DNA of 64,000 nucleotides. It comes from Streptomyces sp. NBC_01451 (GTDB lineage Bacteria > Actinomycetota > Actinomycetes > Streptomycetales > Streptomycetaceae). Position 1 is the first letter of the stretch, and each line of letters starts with the position of its first letter. The stretch lies in assembly GCF_036227485.1 (NCBI RefSeq), contig NZ_CP109479.1, positions 3,348,001 through 3,412,000 of the forward strand, in the 5' to 3' direction. Of the stretch, positions 51,985-59,993 are shown piece by piece. A program made the translations under genes and the position numbers. The notes under the pieces are model-generated. The model worked only from the letters and a program-made list of their open reading frames with translations, was not told the origin of the DNA and ran no database searches.

Positions 51985-52229
51985 CACACACCAGAACGCA
52001 CGTGTACGACGACCTCGCCAACCCCTACATCGTCTGCGAACGGTGCCACCAGCCCGTACCCCGCTGGCACAACCGCGACAGATGCGGCTGCAACAGCGAA
52101 GCGTCGTTCTGGAACGCACCCTGCGGCCACACCGCCGGTCTGCGCAGCACCTGCCCCACATGGAGCCCGGTCGACGAATGCCAGTGCACCGGCCCCAACC
52201 CCCACCGCATCCCCGACACCCTCATCTAG
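51981..52229 (+). CDS. Cys-rich small protein
   Basis: 82 residues, GTG coupled to the HNH gene. Eight Cys in pairs (CERC, CGC, CGH, CQC) plus several His suggest two zinc sites. Unknown role, perhaps DNA binding or an HNH partner. Confidence 0.6.
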   Translation: MTHTRTHVYDDLANPYIVCERCHQPVPRWHNRDRCGCNSEASFWNAPCGHTAGLRSTCPTWSPVDECQCTGPNPHRIPDTLI

Positions 52230-52237
52230 GAACCCCC

Positions 52238-52534
52238 ATGCCCTACGACACCCCCACCCCCAACGGCCCCGACGGCACCCTCCAGGTCCGCACCGCCTTC
52301 CTCGTGGTCCAGCACGAGAACGGCGAGTGGGAGGCCATGACCGACTTCGGCACGCCCATCACCGCCGAACACCCCGCCACCGTCATCGAGATGAAGTTCG
52401 GCGCGAGCGAAGTCGTCTCCGACATCGAGGCCAGCAAGCAGGCAGCCATCACCGCACACCAACTGATGGCCGTCACCGCGCAGATGCAGCAGGCCGCCAG
52501 CCACCGCTCCCTCGCCGACCAGCTCAAGCTCTAA
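52238..52534 (+). CDS. hypothetical protein
   Basis: 98 residues, ATG 52238. Beta-rich first half (VRTAFLVVQHENGEWEAMTD) and a helical second half (VSDIEASKQAAITAHQLMAV). No family recognised. Confidence 0.58.
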   Translation: MPYDTPTPNGPDGTLQVRTAFLVVQHENGEWEAMTDFGTPITAEHPATVIEMKFGASEVVSDIEASKQAAITAHQLMAVTAQMQQAASHRSLADQLKL

Positions 52535-52542
52535 GGCCAGCC

Positions 52543-53013
52543 ATGCTCGCCGCCGTCATGGTCGTCGAAGGCGTCCTGCGCGCCCCCGACGGCGACGCCC
52601 ACTACGACACCGGCTGGAGCCTCTACCAGGCCCTCGCCAAAAACTCGCGCCTCTACCTGCTCTCGGCCACCTGGACCGAAGACCAGTGCGCCCTCTGGCT
52701 CGCCAAACGCCAACTCCGCGGCCACATCGGCTATCTGCACCAGACCATCCCCAGCACCGCCGGCCGCCTCGAAGCACTCAACCGCATCCGCTCCTGGCAC
52801 ATCGGCCTGGTCCTCGAACCCAACCCCAGCATCGCCGCCGCCCTGCTGCGCGCCGGCTGGAACACCGCCGTCCTCACCCACTCCGCCTACACCCAGCCCC
52901 AATGGCGGCCCGACTACGACGGCACCCCACGCCCCTGGGACGACCTCACCGGAGAAATCGAGCACCAAACCGCCCTCCGCCTCACCGACCCCCGCACACA
53001 GGAGACCTCATGA
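52543..53013 (+). CDS. hypothetical protein, weak HAD-like resemblance
   Basis: 156 residues. VMVVEGVLRAPDG sits where HAD phosphatases have the Asp-x-Asp-Gly motif, and YLLSATWTEDQ resembles HAD motif II, but both catalytic Asp are missing. If the fold is right the protein is not a phosphatase. Very uncertain. Its stop overlaps the next ATG. Confidence 0.5.
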   Translation: MLAAVMVVEGVLRAPDGDAHYDTGWSLYQALAKNSRLYLLSATWTEDQCALWLAKRQLRGHIGYLHQTIPSTAGRLEALNRIRSWHIGLVLEPNPSIAAALLRAGWNTAVLTHSAYTQPQWRPDYDGTPRPWDDLTGEIEHQTALRLTDPRTQETS

Positions 53014-53249
53014 CCGTCATCCCCGCCGACAAGGCGCCCCGCCGCTTCAAGCTCATCCGCCGCACCGACGTCACCGGCGTCTCCGGCGAAGGCCACGTCG
53101 CCGACGGCGTCCAGTGGCCCGACGGAACCTGCGCCCTGCGCTGGCGCACCCAGGTCGCCACCCACGCCCTCTACGACCAGGTCCAGCACGTCGAGCACAT
53201 CCACGGCCACGACGGCGCCACACGGGTGGAATTCACCGACCCCGAATGA
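53010..53249 (+). CDS. small hypothetical protein
   Basis: 79 residues with GGAGA upstream. RRFKLIRRTDVTGVSGEGHV then WPDGTCALRWRTQ looks like a compact beta domain, of the type found in small regulatory phage proteins. Coupled to both neighbours. Confidence 0.6.
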   Translation: MTVIPADKAPRRFKLIRRTDVTGVSGEGHVADGVQWPDGTCALRWRTQVATHALYDQVQHVEHIHGHDGATRVEFTDPE

Positions 53250-53452
53250 ACCGCGCCCACCAGGCCCGCCTCCTCAGCCGCCTCCACCTGACCCTCACCA
53301 TCATCTGGGCACTGCTGGCCATCCCCACCCTCGTCTGGTGGCGCGAGTCCATCCTCTGGGTCGCCTTCATGAGCCTCTACGCCAACGTCGCCGCCCACTG
53401 GTCGGCCTTCCAAGGCACCCGCGCCGAACGCGAGGCAGAAAAGGACATCTGA
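53246..53452 (+). CDS. small two-helix membrane protein
   Basis: 68 residues. Two hydrophobic helices: LHLTLTIIWALLAIPTLVWW and ILWVAFMSLYANVAAHW, with a charged C-terminus. Unknown; could be a superinfection factor or an auxiliary holin. Confidence 0.6.
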   Translation: MNRAHQARLLSRLHLTLTIIWALLAIPTLVWWRESILWVAFMSLYANVAAHWSAFQGTRAEREAEKDI

Positions 53453-53454
53453 CC

Positions 53455-53652
53455 GTGGCCATGTCCCGCAAGCACTACCGCGAAGCCGCCGCGCTGCTGC
53501 GCACCGCGCTCCCGCCCAAGGGCAAGCGGCAACCCACCAGAAGCGCGACCGTCCGGGAAATCGCTGACGGTCTCGCCTCCATGTTCGCCCGGGACAACTC
53601 GTCCTTCCGGCGGTCCACCTTCATGGACGCGATCTTCGAGGACCAGACGTGA
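53455..53652 (+). CDS. small basic helical protein
   Basis: 65 residues. GTG 53455 has AAAGGA at a normal distance; ATG 53461 is an alternative. Basic start (MSRKHYREAAALLRTALPP) and a helix with TVREIADGLASMFARDN. Coupled to the following large gene. Confidence 0.58.
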   Translation: MAMSRKHYREAAALLRTALPPKGKRQPTRSATVREIADGLASMFARDNSSFRRSTFMDAIFEDQT

Positions 53653-55160
53653 TCATGTACTTCGCCGGCGCGGAGATTCCCTCCCACCGCAACCTCCTCA
53701 AAGCCGAAGAGGCAACCCACGTCGGCATGAGCTACATGGGGCTGCGCCGACGGGTCAAATTCTCCAAGCCCTGGCTCATCAACGACCACTACCCCCCGGC
53801 CCAGTCCGTGTTCCTAGACAGTGGCTGCCACACCCTCAACCGGGCCGGCGTCGAGGTCACCCCCGAAGAAATCCAGGACATCGCCGACCACTACGACCAG
53901 TTCGTAGAGCAGAACCTCGACCGCGTCCAGGCATACACCGAATTCGACGCCCTCCCCATGGGCCGCGACTGGATCGCGCAACGCCGGCAACACCTCGACC
54001 CCGAAAAGGCCATCGTCGTCTGGCACGAGGAATGGGGCATCGACGTCCTCAAGCAGATGGCCGACCACTGGCCCTACATCGCCGTCGGCCAGGCCACCTG
54101 CGGCGACAGAGACATCATCCCCCTGCTGCGCTCCATCAGCCGCAGCATCAGGCTCCACGGCATGGGCTTCAGCTCCCCGCCCCTCATGCTCTCCGCAGAC
54201 TGGTACTCCGTCTCCTCCACCACCTGGCTCTCCGCCGCCCAACACGGCGAGACGTTCATCTGGACCGGCAGCGAGATGAAGCGCTACCCCACCCGCTACA
54301 AGGCGCAGGCCCGCAAGCGCCACCGCACCCTCGTCACCGGCGCCGGCTTCGACATCGACAAGATCGAGGCCGACGACGCCACCGAGAACCTCCGGCTGTC
54401 CCTGTGGTCATGGCAGCAGCAGATCGCGCACATCTCGCAGCGCCATGGAAACGGAGTAACTCCCACCACCGAAACAGCCACACCCCGCAACGGGGAAAAA
54501 CACCTCGCGTCAGTTACGGCGATCCACCAGGAAGCCGGGAACGAGCGAGCAACTCAGGCCCCCTCCGAACGAGTGAAGAAGCTCCTCCCCGGCATCGCCA
54601 CCGAAGAGTTCACCCACCGCTACACCGATCCCGACACCGGGGAACGAAAGACACGCACCGAGCACCGCATCAACGCCGTCGACCCCAACGTCCGGGTCTG
54701 CGACGGCTGCTTCCTCGCCAAGAAATGCCCCGAGTACTCCCCCGGGGAGTCATGCGTCTACGAGATGCCGGTCAAGGTCAAAACCAAAGAGCAGTACATC
54801 GCACTGCTCGACTCACTCATCACCATGCAAGCCATGCGCGTCTTCTCAATGCGCATGTCAGAAGAGGTAGAAGGCGGATACGCCGACCCCAACCTTTCCG
54901 GCGAGATGGACCGCCTCGCCAAATACGTCAAGCTCAAGGCGGACATCGAGGAGGCGGGATTCACCTTCTCGATGAAGATGGAGGGCCGAGGGGGGCAGGG
55001 AACCGGAAACGAGGTCGGGATCATCTCCCGCCTCTTCGGAGCACGCTCCGATGGGCCCCCCGCCCTCTCACCGGCCGGGACAGTGTCAACCGAAGACGCC
55101 CTCTCCCAGATGGGCATCGTGGACGTCGAGGTCGTCGAGGAGCCAGCACCGAGGGAGTAA
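53649..55160 (+). CDS. tRNA-guanine transglycosylase/DpdA-like protein fused to a Cys-cluster helical domain
   Basis: 503 residues, GTG start. Residues 3-205 resemble the TIM-barrel of transglycosylases that exchange guanine for 7-deazaguanines in tRNA or, as DpdA, in DNA: VFLDSGCHTLNR with Asp57 at the general-base position, EFDALPMG (Asp100), YIAVGQATCGD, LHGMGFS. The motif usually written VDSTxW reads VSSTTW here (Ser189-Trp193), so the nucleophile Asp may be replaced. A linker leads to a Cys cluster (351, 354, 360, 369) and a helical C-terminal domain (GYADPNLSGEMDRLAKYVKL). That half recalls domains I have seen near actinophage terminases, from memory only. No preQ0 synthesis genes occur in the window. 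Confidence 0.6.
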   Translation: MIMYFAGAEIPSHRNLLKAEEATHVGMSYMGLRRRVKFSKPWLINDHYPPAQSVFLDSGCHTLNRAGVEVTPEEIQDIADHYDQFVEQNLDRVQAYTEFDALPMGRDWIAQRRQHLDPEKAIVVWHEEWGIDVLKQMADHWPYIAVGQATCGDRDIIPLLRSISRSIRLHGMGFSSPPLMLSADWYSVSSTTWLSAAQHGETFIWTGSEMKRYPTRYKAQARKRHRTLVTGAGFDIDKIEADDATENLRLSLWSWQQQIAHISQRHGNGVTPTTETATPRNGEKHLASVTAIHQEAGNERATQAPSERVKKLLPGIATEEFTHRYTDPDTGERKTRTEHRINAVDPNVRVCDGCFLAKKCPEYSPGESCVYEMPVKVKTKEQYIALLDSLITMQAMRVFSMRMSEEVEGGYADPNLSGEMDRLAKYVKLKADIEEAGFTFSMKMEGRGGQGTGNEVGIISRLFGARSDGPPALSPAGTVSTEDALSQMGIVDVEVVEEPAPRE

Positions 55161-55207
55161 CCCCCTCAAGGCCAGCTACCGGCGGACCCACGTCCTAGCA
55201 CGGCTTG

Positions 55208-55528
55208 CTACGCGCGCCCCACCCGACGGCGGTGAAGCACCTGTGTGCAACCGCCGACCACCGCGGTGAGCAGACCGAACAACCAGCACAGCGCGTACTC
55301 ATCACGGAACCAGTAAATGACGGTCACCGCCCCCTCGACCGCGGCCACCGCTACCCCCAGGACGTAGAGCGTCTTACGCGGACGCTTCGGCCGGCGCTTC
55401 TTCTGCCGCCGACGGTCCTCCCGCCCCATGCCCCAGACCGCAGCACCGAACAGCATCAGCGTCATGACGGTCGCCGAGACCACCACCGACAGGTCACTCC
55501 CGAACATCAACTCCAGGACACTTCCCAC
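55208..55528 (-). CDS. three-helix membrane protein, lysogeny region
   Basis: 106 residues. GTG 55528 has GGAGG five bases upstream; the longer frame from 55648 runs through the adjacent terminator. Hydrophobic segments: LSVVVSATVMTLMLFGAAVW, TLYVLGVAVAAVEGAVTVIY and LCWLFGLLTAVVGGCTQVL, with a very basic loop between the first two. Minus-strand position next to the integrase fits an accessory gene expressed in the lysogen, possibly superinfection exclusion. Confidence 0.6.
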   Translation of the reverse strand: MGSVLELMFGSDLSVVVSATVMTLMLFGAAVWGMGREDRRRQKKRRPKRPRKTLYVLGVAVAAVEGAVTVIYWFRDEYALCWLFGLLTAVVGGCTQVLHRRRVGRA

Positions 55529-55550
55529 CACTACCTCCAGACATGACGAA

Positions 55551-55579
55551 GCCCCCGCTCCAGGACGGACAGCGGGGGC
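55551..55579 (-). terminator. stem-loop terminator
   Basis: 9-bp arms 55551-55559 and 55571-55579 with an 11-nt loop. It lies just past the end of the gene at 55599-55991 on the minus strand, giving that gene its own end. Confidence 0.65.
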
Positions 55580-55598
55580 AGAACACAGGAACTGACGG

Positions 55599-55991
55599 CT
55601 ACCGGTCACGATCCCTCGGACAGCCCTCGTGCTCCCAGAAGCACGCATGGAACGCGAAGAACGTGACCCCGGTGTCGGGAGTGTTCAGCGCCAGGACCGC
55701 AGCCGCCTCCACCAGCGCGCTCAGCACCCCGCTCGACTTCCCCTTCTTGAGCTGGTCCTTCTGGAACTGGAAGATGTCCCCCTTCTCCGTGATCGTCTTC
55801 GCGGCTGCCTTCGCTCGGCTCAGCAGCTCGGCCTCACCCGTTCCGCTCAGGTCGAGCATCTTCAGCGGAACCAGGCCGATCAGCGCGTAGCCCACGTTCT
55901 GAACGAACTCGTTGGCGTCCCACCGTGGGTCCGCCAGGCACGTCGCCCACCCCATGCCTCCCGCGTGCGGCTTCCTCTGCTCCTCGGTCAT
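55599..55991 (-). CDS. hypothetical lysogeny-region protein
   Basis: 130 residues, ATG with AGGAGGGGAG upstream, flanked by terminators on both sides. Helical and Ala-rich (GEAELLSRAKAAAKTITEKG; GVLSALVEAAAVLALNTPD), ending with CFWEHEGCPRDRDR. Not recognised. Its own strong ribosome site and terminators mark it as an independent accessory gene. Confidence 0.65.
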   Translation of the reverse strand: MTEEQRKPHAGGMGWATCLADPRWDANEFVQNVGYALIGLVPLKMLDLSGTGEAELLSRAKAAAKTITEKGDIFQFQKDQLKKGKSSGVLSALVEAAAVLALNTPDTGVTFFAFHACFWEHEGCPRDRDR

Positions 55992-56025
55992 TTCGATCTC
56001 CCCTCCTGTTTTCGGGCATGAAAAA

Positions 56026-56054
56026 GGGCCCCGACTCCAGGAGGAGCGGGGCCC
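56026..56054 (-). terminator. stem-loop terminator with T-run
   Basis: 8-bp arms 56026-56033 and 56047-56054. On the minus strand it ends in five T, a classical intrinsic terminator for the gene at 56072-56434. Confidence 0.75.
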
Positions 56055-56071
56055 GCGAAACGGCTGTGTGA

Positions 56072-56434
56072 TCAGCCTTGTCGGCTGCGGTACTCGTCGA
56101 CCACCTCCAACGGCACCTTCTCTACCCCCAGGATCTGGTACACGTTCCCGACCTTGTTCGCCAGGTGCAGCTCCACCTCACGAACGCAGTTCTGGAGGTA
56201 CCGAAGCGACTTCAGCGTCTCTTCGCGGAGTGCCAGGGTGTGCTCCTCAAGTGCGCCGTCCGACGCGTCCAGCCCCTTCGCTGCGCCGGCCGTGCCTGAC
56301 TCGACAAGCACGTCCAGTTGTTCCAACTGCGTCCGTAGGCCGGTCATCCACTCCGCGCACACCGCTCCCTGCCGCAGGATCACCTCGAACGGATCACCAA
56401 CCGGCATCTGGCCAGCGCCCATGACCTCACTCAC
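56072..56434 (-). CDS. helical hypothetical lysogeny-region protein
   Basis: 120 residues. GTG 56434 has GGGAGGAG at 8 bases; the frame extends to 56494 but lacks a better site. Long helices (LRTQLEQLDVLVESGTA; LREETLKSLRYLQNCVREVE) suggest a coiled coil. Ends with a LEVVDEYRSRQG tail. Unknown role. Confidence 0.62.
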   Translation of the reverse strand: MSEVMGAGQMPVGDPFEVILRQGAVCAEWMTGLRTQLEQLDVLVESGTAGAAKGLDASDGALEEHTLALREETLKSLRYLQNCVREVELHLANKVGNVYQILGVEKVPLEVVDEYRSRQG

Positions 56435-56497
56435 CAGGCGTCTCCTCCCTCGCTTCTTGCTTAGGGCGCACAGCGTAGGTGCTCCCACTGACAAGGA

Positions 56498-56523
56498 CCC
56501 CCACTTCTCGGGAGAAGCAGGGG
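56498..56523 (-). terminator. small stem-loop after the 56558 gene
   Basis: 5-bp stem 56504-56508/56513-56517 with an outer C/G stem (56499-56502/56520-56523) across a small internal loop. A likely terminator for the minus-strand gene ending at 56558. Confidence 0.5.
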
Positions 56524-56557
56524 CCCGTGCACTTTCCGACCGCCCTGCCCATTCGGG

Positions 56558-56863
56558 CTAAAAGCGGGAGTCCTTTCTTTCGATGTAGTCGGCGCAGCCG
56601 GCCACCCAGTCGTCCTTTTTCAGGCCCGCGAGTTCGTCGGACGGGAACGCGCCCCACAGCTCCTCACACCGCGCCTCGTCAGCCGCCCGTTCCTCGTCGG
56701 TCACCACGTAAGAACCGGCGAAGGCGTGGTAGCCGTGCTCATAGCTCCGCTGGTCCATCTCCGGCTCCGCCTCGATGCCCTGCACCGCGAGGTAGGCGAC
56801 CACTGCGAGCGAGATCAGGGCCAGCAGGGTGCCCGCCATTCGTGTGTACCGAGGGCGCACCAC
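56558..56863 (-). CDS. membrane-anchored or secreted small protein
   Basis: 101 residues, GTG start with GGAGGT (second GTG at 56860 is equally spaced). One N-terminal membrane helix (TLLALISLAVVAYLAVQGI) followed by an acidic domain with two Cys (ARCEELWGAF and WVAGCADYIE), likely disulphide-bonded outside the cell. A surface-exposed lysogeny factor is plausible. Confidence 0.65.
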   Translation of the reverse strand: MVRPRYTRMAGTLLALISLAVVAYLAVQGIEAEPEMDQRSYEHGYHAFAGSYVVTDEERAADEARCEELWGAFPSDELAGLKKDDWVAGCADYIERKDSRF

Positions 56864-56944
56864 ACCACCTCCATTTTAGAAATGAAATGCACCACCCATT
56901 TGGTCGATGGCGAGCATAAAAGTACCCGGGGAACAGTCGATGGC

Positions 56945-57139
56945 ATGTTGACCCACGACCATTCCCCGGGTTCTTCACCCACTCGCAGCACTGAGGAAGA
57001 GTGCTGGGCGAACTTTTGGCGTGTCATCGGAGAGATCGCCCACCGCGTTTGGGTGGACGATCACCCGAACTCAGGCGGCGGCAGCCTCGGCGGCGGCAGC
57101 GTCCTTCTTACGGAAGGGCTGATTGAGGATTCGCTCTGA
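56945..57139 (+). CDS. possible small acidic protein convergent with integrase
   Basis: 64 residues on the plus strand: STEEECWANFWRVIGEIAH and a Gly-rich end. The upstream bases ACCCATTTGGTCGATGG share CCACCC-TTTGG with the promoter-like repeat at 39491. It overlaps the last 69 bases of the integrase in the opposite direction. Coding style is convincing up to residue 45; a weak ribosome site keeps confidence low. If real, it might be an excisionase or regulator by position. Confidence 0.4.
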   Translation: MLTHDHSPGSSPTRSTEEECWANFWRVIGEIAHRVWVDDHPNSGGGSLGGGSVLLTEGLIEDSL

Positions 57140-58762
57140 GTCGTCAGCCCACAGGGGAATGATCGTCGCGTCGCTGCCCTGGGTGGCGGACTTCTTCGGG
57201 GGTGTGATGCGCACGTGATCAATCACCTGCGACAGGGCCCGCCGCTTCTCTGTCGGGGTTGCACGCTCCCACACCGCAAGCAGCCCCTGAAAGACTTCCT
57301 TCTCCGGGATGCGGTTCGTGGCCGCCTCCGTCTCCAGGCGCCGCAGCTTCGCTTTCGTGTCGGCGATTTCCACCTTGACGGCGGCCATTTTCGCCTTCGC
57401 CTCGTCCAGTTCGGTAAGGCCCGCCTCCCAGCCCTCGTTGATCCGGGCCTTCTTTCGCTCCAGTGTGGCCAGTTCCTTCTGCACGTTCGGGATCTCGGAA
57501 GCGCTCTGTTCCGCCTTGGCTGCACGCTCCATGCTGATCTGCGCCAAGTGCTCGCCACCCTTGGACATTTGAGTGATCCAGTCGAGCACAACCTTCTCGA
57601 TGCGATGCAACGCCATGCTGAGGAAACTGCCACGTGCATGAAGCTCGTCACGAGTGCACGTGTAGTAGCGGATCGTCTCCTTACCCTTGCGGGTCTGCCC
57701 GATGATTTTCATCGAGTGCTTGCACGGCGTCCCGTCGTGCTTGAGGTCGCCGCAACGAACCAGGCCGGAGTATGCGAACTTGGGCGTGCTCTGCCGCTGG
57801 TGTTCATTCGCCTGACGGATACGCCGCTCCACGTACGCATCCCAGACTTCCTGAGAAATAATCGCGTCGTGCGCCCCGTCCCCCCAAATGTCGTACACAT
57901 CGGGGCGCGTGGACGTTGGGCGCGTCGTCTTGTCGCTACGGCCCCGCAAGAGGCCGGCGGAAAACCCGCTGTCCATGACGGCCCGCCAGGCGCTTTCGTC
58001 CATGCGGTTGCCTCGCAGCGAGACAACACCCTTTTGCCACGCGTCTTTCGCGACCTGGTACATCGAAGCGCCGTGCACGAACATGTCGAATCCGCGGTCT
58101 AGTTGGACGCTGCGCAGCGTGCGCTCTTCCTCGTCGTCGGCGAGGTAATCAGGAACCAGCAGGCCGCCGCACTTTTCCTTGCAGGCGTAGCTACGGGAGT
58201 TCTCCTCGGGACGGAAGCAACCGCGGCAGCGGCGGTAACCGAAGCGCTCCTGACCGCCGTGAGGCAAGCCGTTTGCGATGCGTCGCTTGTGGGTGCTTTT
58301 CCAGCCGTCGGTGATCTGGTCGAGCTGGTATTCCGCCAGGCGAAGGAACTGGTCTCGCATGTAGCGGCCGGCGGGGGTGGTGGCGTCGATGTCCTGGGTG
58401 GCCGACAGCAGTTCTCCGCCTGCGGCTTCGAGCTGCTTGATGTAGTACAGCGAGCCGACGAGCGTGCGGCCGAAGCGGCTGTATTCCCAGACGATGATGG
58501 CGTCCGCCTCATTGGCGCGGACTCGCTCAATGATGTCGCCGATCTTCCGCTTGGCGAAATCGGCGCCGGACAGGTCGAGGTCCGGGACCACGTCGACAAT
58601 CTGGATGTTCTTTGACGCGGCGTAGAACTGGCAGATATTGAGCTGCTGCTCAGGGCTTTTCATGTCCTCGCGTGCGGTGCTCACGCGGATGTAGACGATG
58701 GCGGTCCGGACAACCCTCCCCGAGGCCAGGGTGAAGGGGAGCCCGCCCATGGTCTGCTGCAT
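57071..58762 (-). CDS. large serine recombinase (phage integrase)
   Basis: 563 residues. Catalyses attP x attB recombination through a 5'-Ser intermediate. Start at 58762 is set by AGGAGAACG directly upstream; the open frame runs on into add but is meaningless there. Resolvase domain: AIVYIRVST with catalytic Ser28, [31 protein letters not shown] and [21 protein letters not shown] recombinase domain follows ([19 protein letters not shown]), then a zinc ribbon ([18 protein letters not shown] ... YYTC) and a coiled coil near residues 445-510. An extra Cys cluster (CRGC ... CKEKC) near residues 170-190 is an insertion. It sits about 0.1 kb from the attachment junction. Confidence 0.93.
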   Translation of the reverse strand: MQQTMGGLPFTLASGRVVRTAIVYIRVSTAREDMKSPEQQLNICQFYAASKNIQIVDVVPDLDLSGADFAKRKIGDIIERVRANEADAIIVWEYSRFGRTLVGSLYYIKQLEAAGGELLSATQDIDATTPAGRYMRDQFLRLAEYQLDQITDGWKSTHKRRIANGLPHGGQERFGYRRCRGCFRPEENSRSYACKEKCGGLLVPDYLADDEEERTLRSVQLDRGFDMFVHGASMYQVAKDAWQKGVVSLRGNRMDESAWRAVMDSGFSAGLLRGRSDKTTRPTSTRPDVYDIWGDGAHDAIISQEVWDAYVERRIRQANEHQRQSTPKFAYSGLVRCGDLKHDGTPCKHSMKIIGQTRKGKETIRYYTCTRDELHARGSFLSMALHRIEKVVLDWITQMSKGGEHLAQISMERAAKAEQSASEIPNVQKELATLERKKARINEGWEAGLTELDEAKAKMAAVKVEIADTKAKLRRLETEAATNRIPEKEVFQGLLAVWERATPTEKRRALSQVIDHVRITPPKKSATQGSDATIIPLWADDSERILNQPFRKKDAAAAEAAAA

Positions 58763-59847
58763 CGTTCTCCTAGGCGGCCAGCGCGACGGACAAGCGGCTG
58801 GCCACCATGTTGCGGGGCACTCGGCGGCGCTCGCGTCGGCCATATGAGTGCACTGTCTGACATGCAGTCCGTGTTCACCGTCGCACGGAAGTGCAGCTTG
58901 CGCAGCAGCCCGATGGGGTGTTCGGCGTAGGAGGAGGCGGCGCCGGTCTGGAGGTTGGAGCTGGGGCACAGTTCGAGGGGGATGCGCTTGTCCCGCACGT
59001 AGGAGGCCAGGCGGCCGAGTTTCACCGAGCCGTCGTCCTGGACCTGGATGTCGTCGATGATGCGCACGCCGTGGCCGAGCCGGTCGGCGCCGCACCACTG
59101 GAGGGCCTGCCAGATCGAGGGGAGCCCGAAGGCCTCGCCGGCGTGGATGGTGAAGTGGTTGTTCTCGCGCTTGAGGTACTCGAACGCGTCGAGGTGCCGG
59201 GTGGGCGGGAAGCCGGCCTCTGCACCGGCGATGTCGAAGCCGACGACGCCCAGATCGCGGTACCGGTTCGCCAGTTCGGCGATCTCCAGGGAACGGGCGG
59301 CGTGCCGCATCGCGGTGAGCAGGGCGCCGACCCGGATCCGGTGACCGTTCTCCCGGGCCAGCCGCTCGCCCTCGCGGAAGCCCTCGTTGACGGCCTCGAC
59401 GACCTCTTCGAGGGTGAGCCCGCCTTCGAGGTGCTGCTCGGGCGCGTACCGCACCTCGGCGTAGACGACACCGTCCTCGGCGAGGTCCTCCGCGCACTCG
59501 GCGGCGACCCTGACGAGGGCATCACGGGTCTGCATGACGGCACAGGTGTGGGCGAAGGTCTCCAAGTACCGTTCCAGGGAACCGGAGTCGGCGGCGTCAC
59601 GGAACCAGGCGCCGAGCTTGTCGGGGTCGGTCTGGGGCAGTTGGGTGTAGCCCGTGTCGCGGGCCAGGTCGACGATCGTGCCGGGGCGCAGGCCGCCGTC
59701 GAGGTGGTCGTGCAGGAGAACCTTGGGGGCCCGCCGGATCTGGTCCGGGGTGGGACCGGGACCGGGGCTCGCACCGGCGCCGGCGCGCACACCCTGGGCC
59801 GTCTTCCGACTCGTCCGACTCGTCGTCCGATCACTCTGGCTCGTCAT
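58681..59847 (-). pseudogene. add: adenosine deaminase, truncated by prophage insertion
   Basis: The host enzyme that deaminates adenosine to inosine. About 326 native residues remain: metal site [39 protein letters not shown] and the final VNTD with the catalytic-type Asp. Then 62 residues of phage-encoded, out-of-family sequence follow to a TGA at 58681, inside the integrase gene's first bases in another frame. About 60 C-terminal residues, including the MSGTSMS-type segment and final helices, are lost, so activity is doubtful. The ATG at 59847 is preceded by a perfect 12-base palindrome. Confidence 0.88.
58845..58890. mobile_element. attR: right attachment site (prophage/add junction)
   Basis: Reading the minus strand, normal adenosine deaminase sequence ([14 protein letters not shown]) ends at about 58868 and then departs from the family, which would continue N-R-L-M-S-G. 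The integrase starts 100 bases away. So the crossover lies in or near GTGAACACGGAC (58870-58881 on the plus strand as its complement). The exact 2-bp core needs the left junction, which is outside the window. Confidence 0.75.
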
Positions 59848-59863
59848 CTCCGCACTCTAACTC

Positions 59864-59875
59864 CTACGCGCGTAG
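59864..59875. promoter_or_regulatory. 12-bp palindrome CTACGCGCGTAG upstream of add
   Basis: A perfect palindrome 17 bases upstream of the add start, in the divergent gap between add and the alpha/beta hydrolase gene. It looks like an operator for a dimeric regulator; the regulator is unknown. Confidence 0.45.
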
Positions 59876-59993
59876 ATCACCTGCTCTCCCTCGCTCCTCT
59901 TTCTCCCTTTCTTCGCCTGTACGTTTCCGTCGATATGTAACGGTGACCGCGAGGACGGGTCGCGTACACCGATGCTTCTGACACTGTTCTGTC

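Noticed and set aside
52543..53013. This gene as a HAD phosphatase.
   Set aside because: Both catalytic Asp are missing, so only a weak fold resemblance is noted.
57071..59497. An 808-residue frame joining integrase to sequence inside add.
   Set aside because: The first 245 residues are an antisense-style shadow of add in another frame; a good ribosome site puts the integrase start at 58762.
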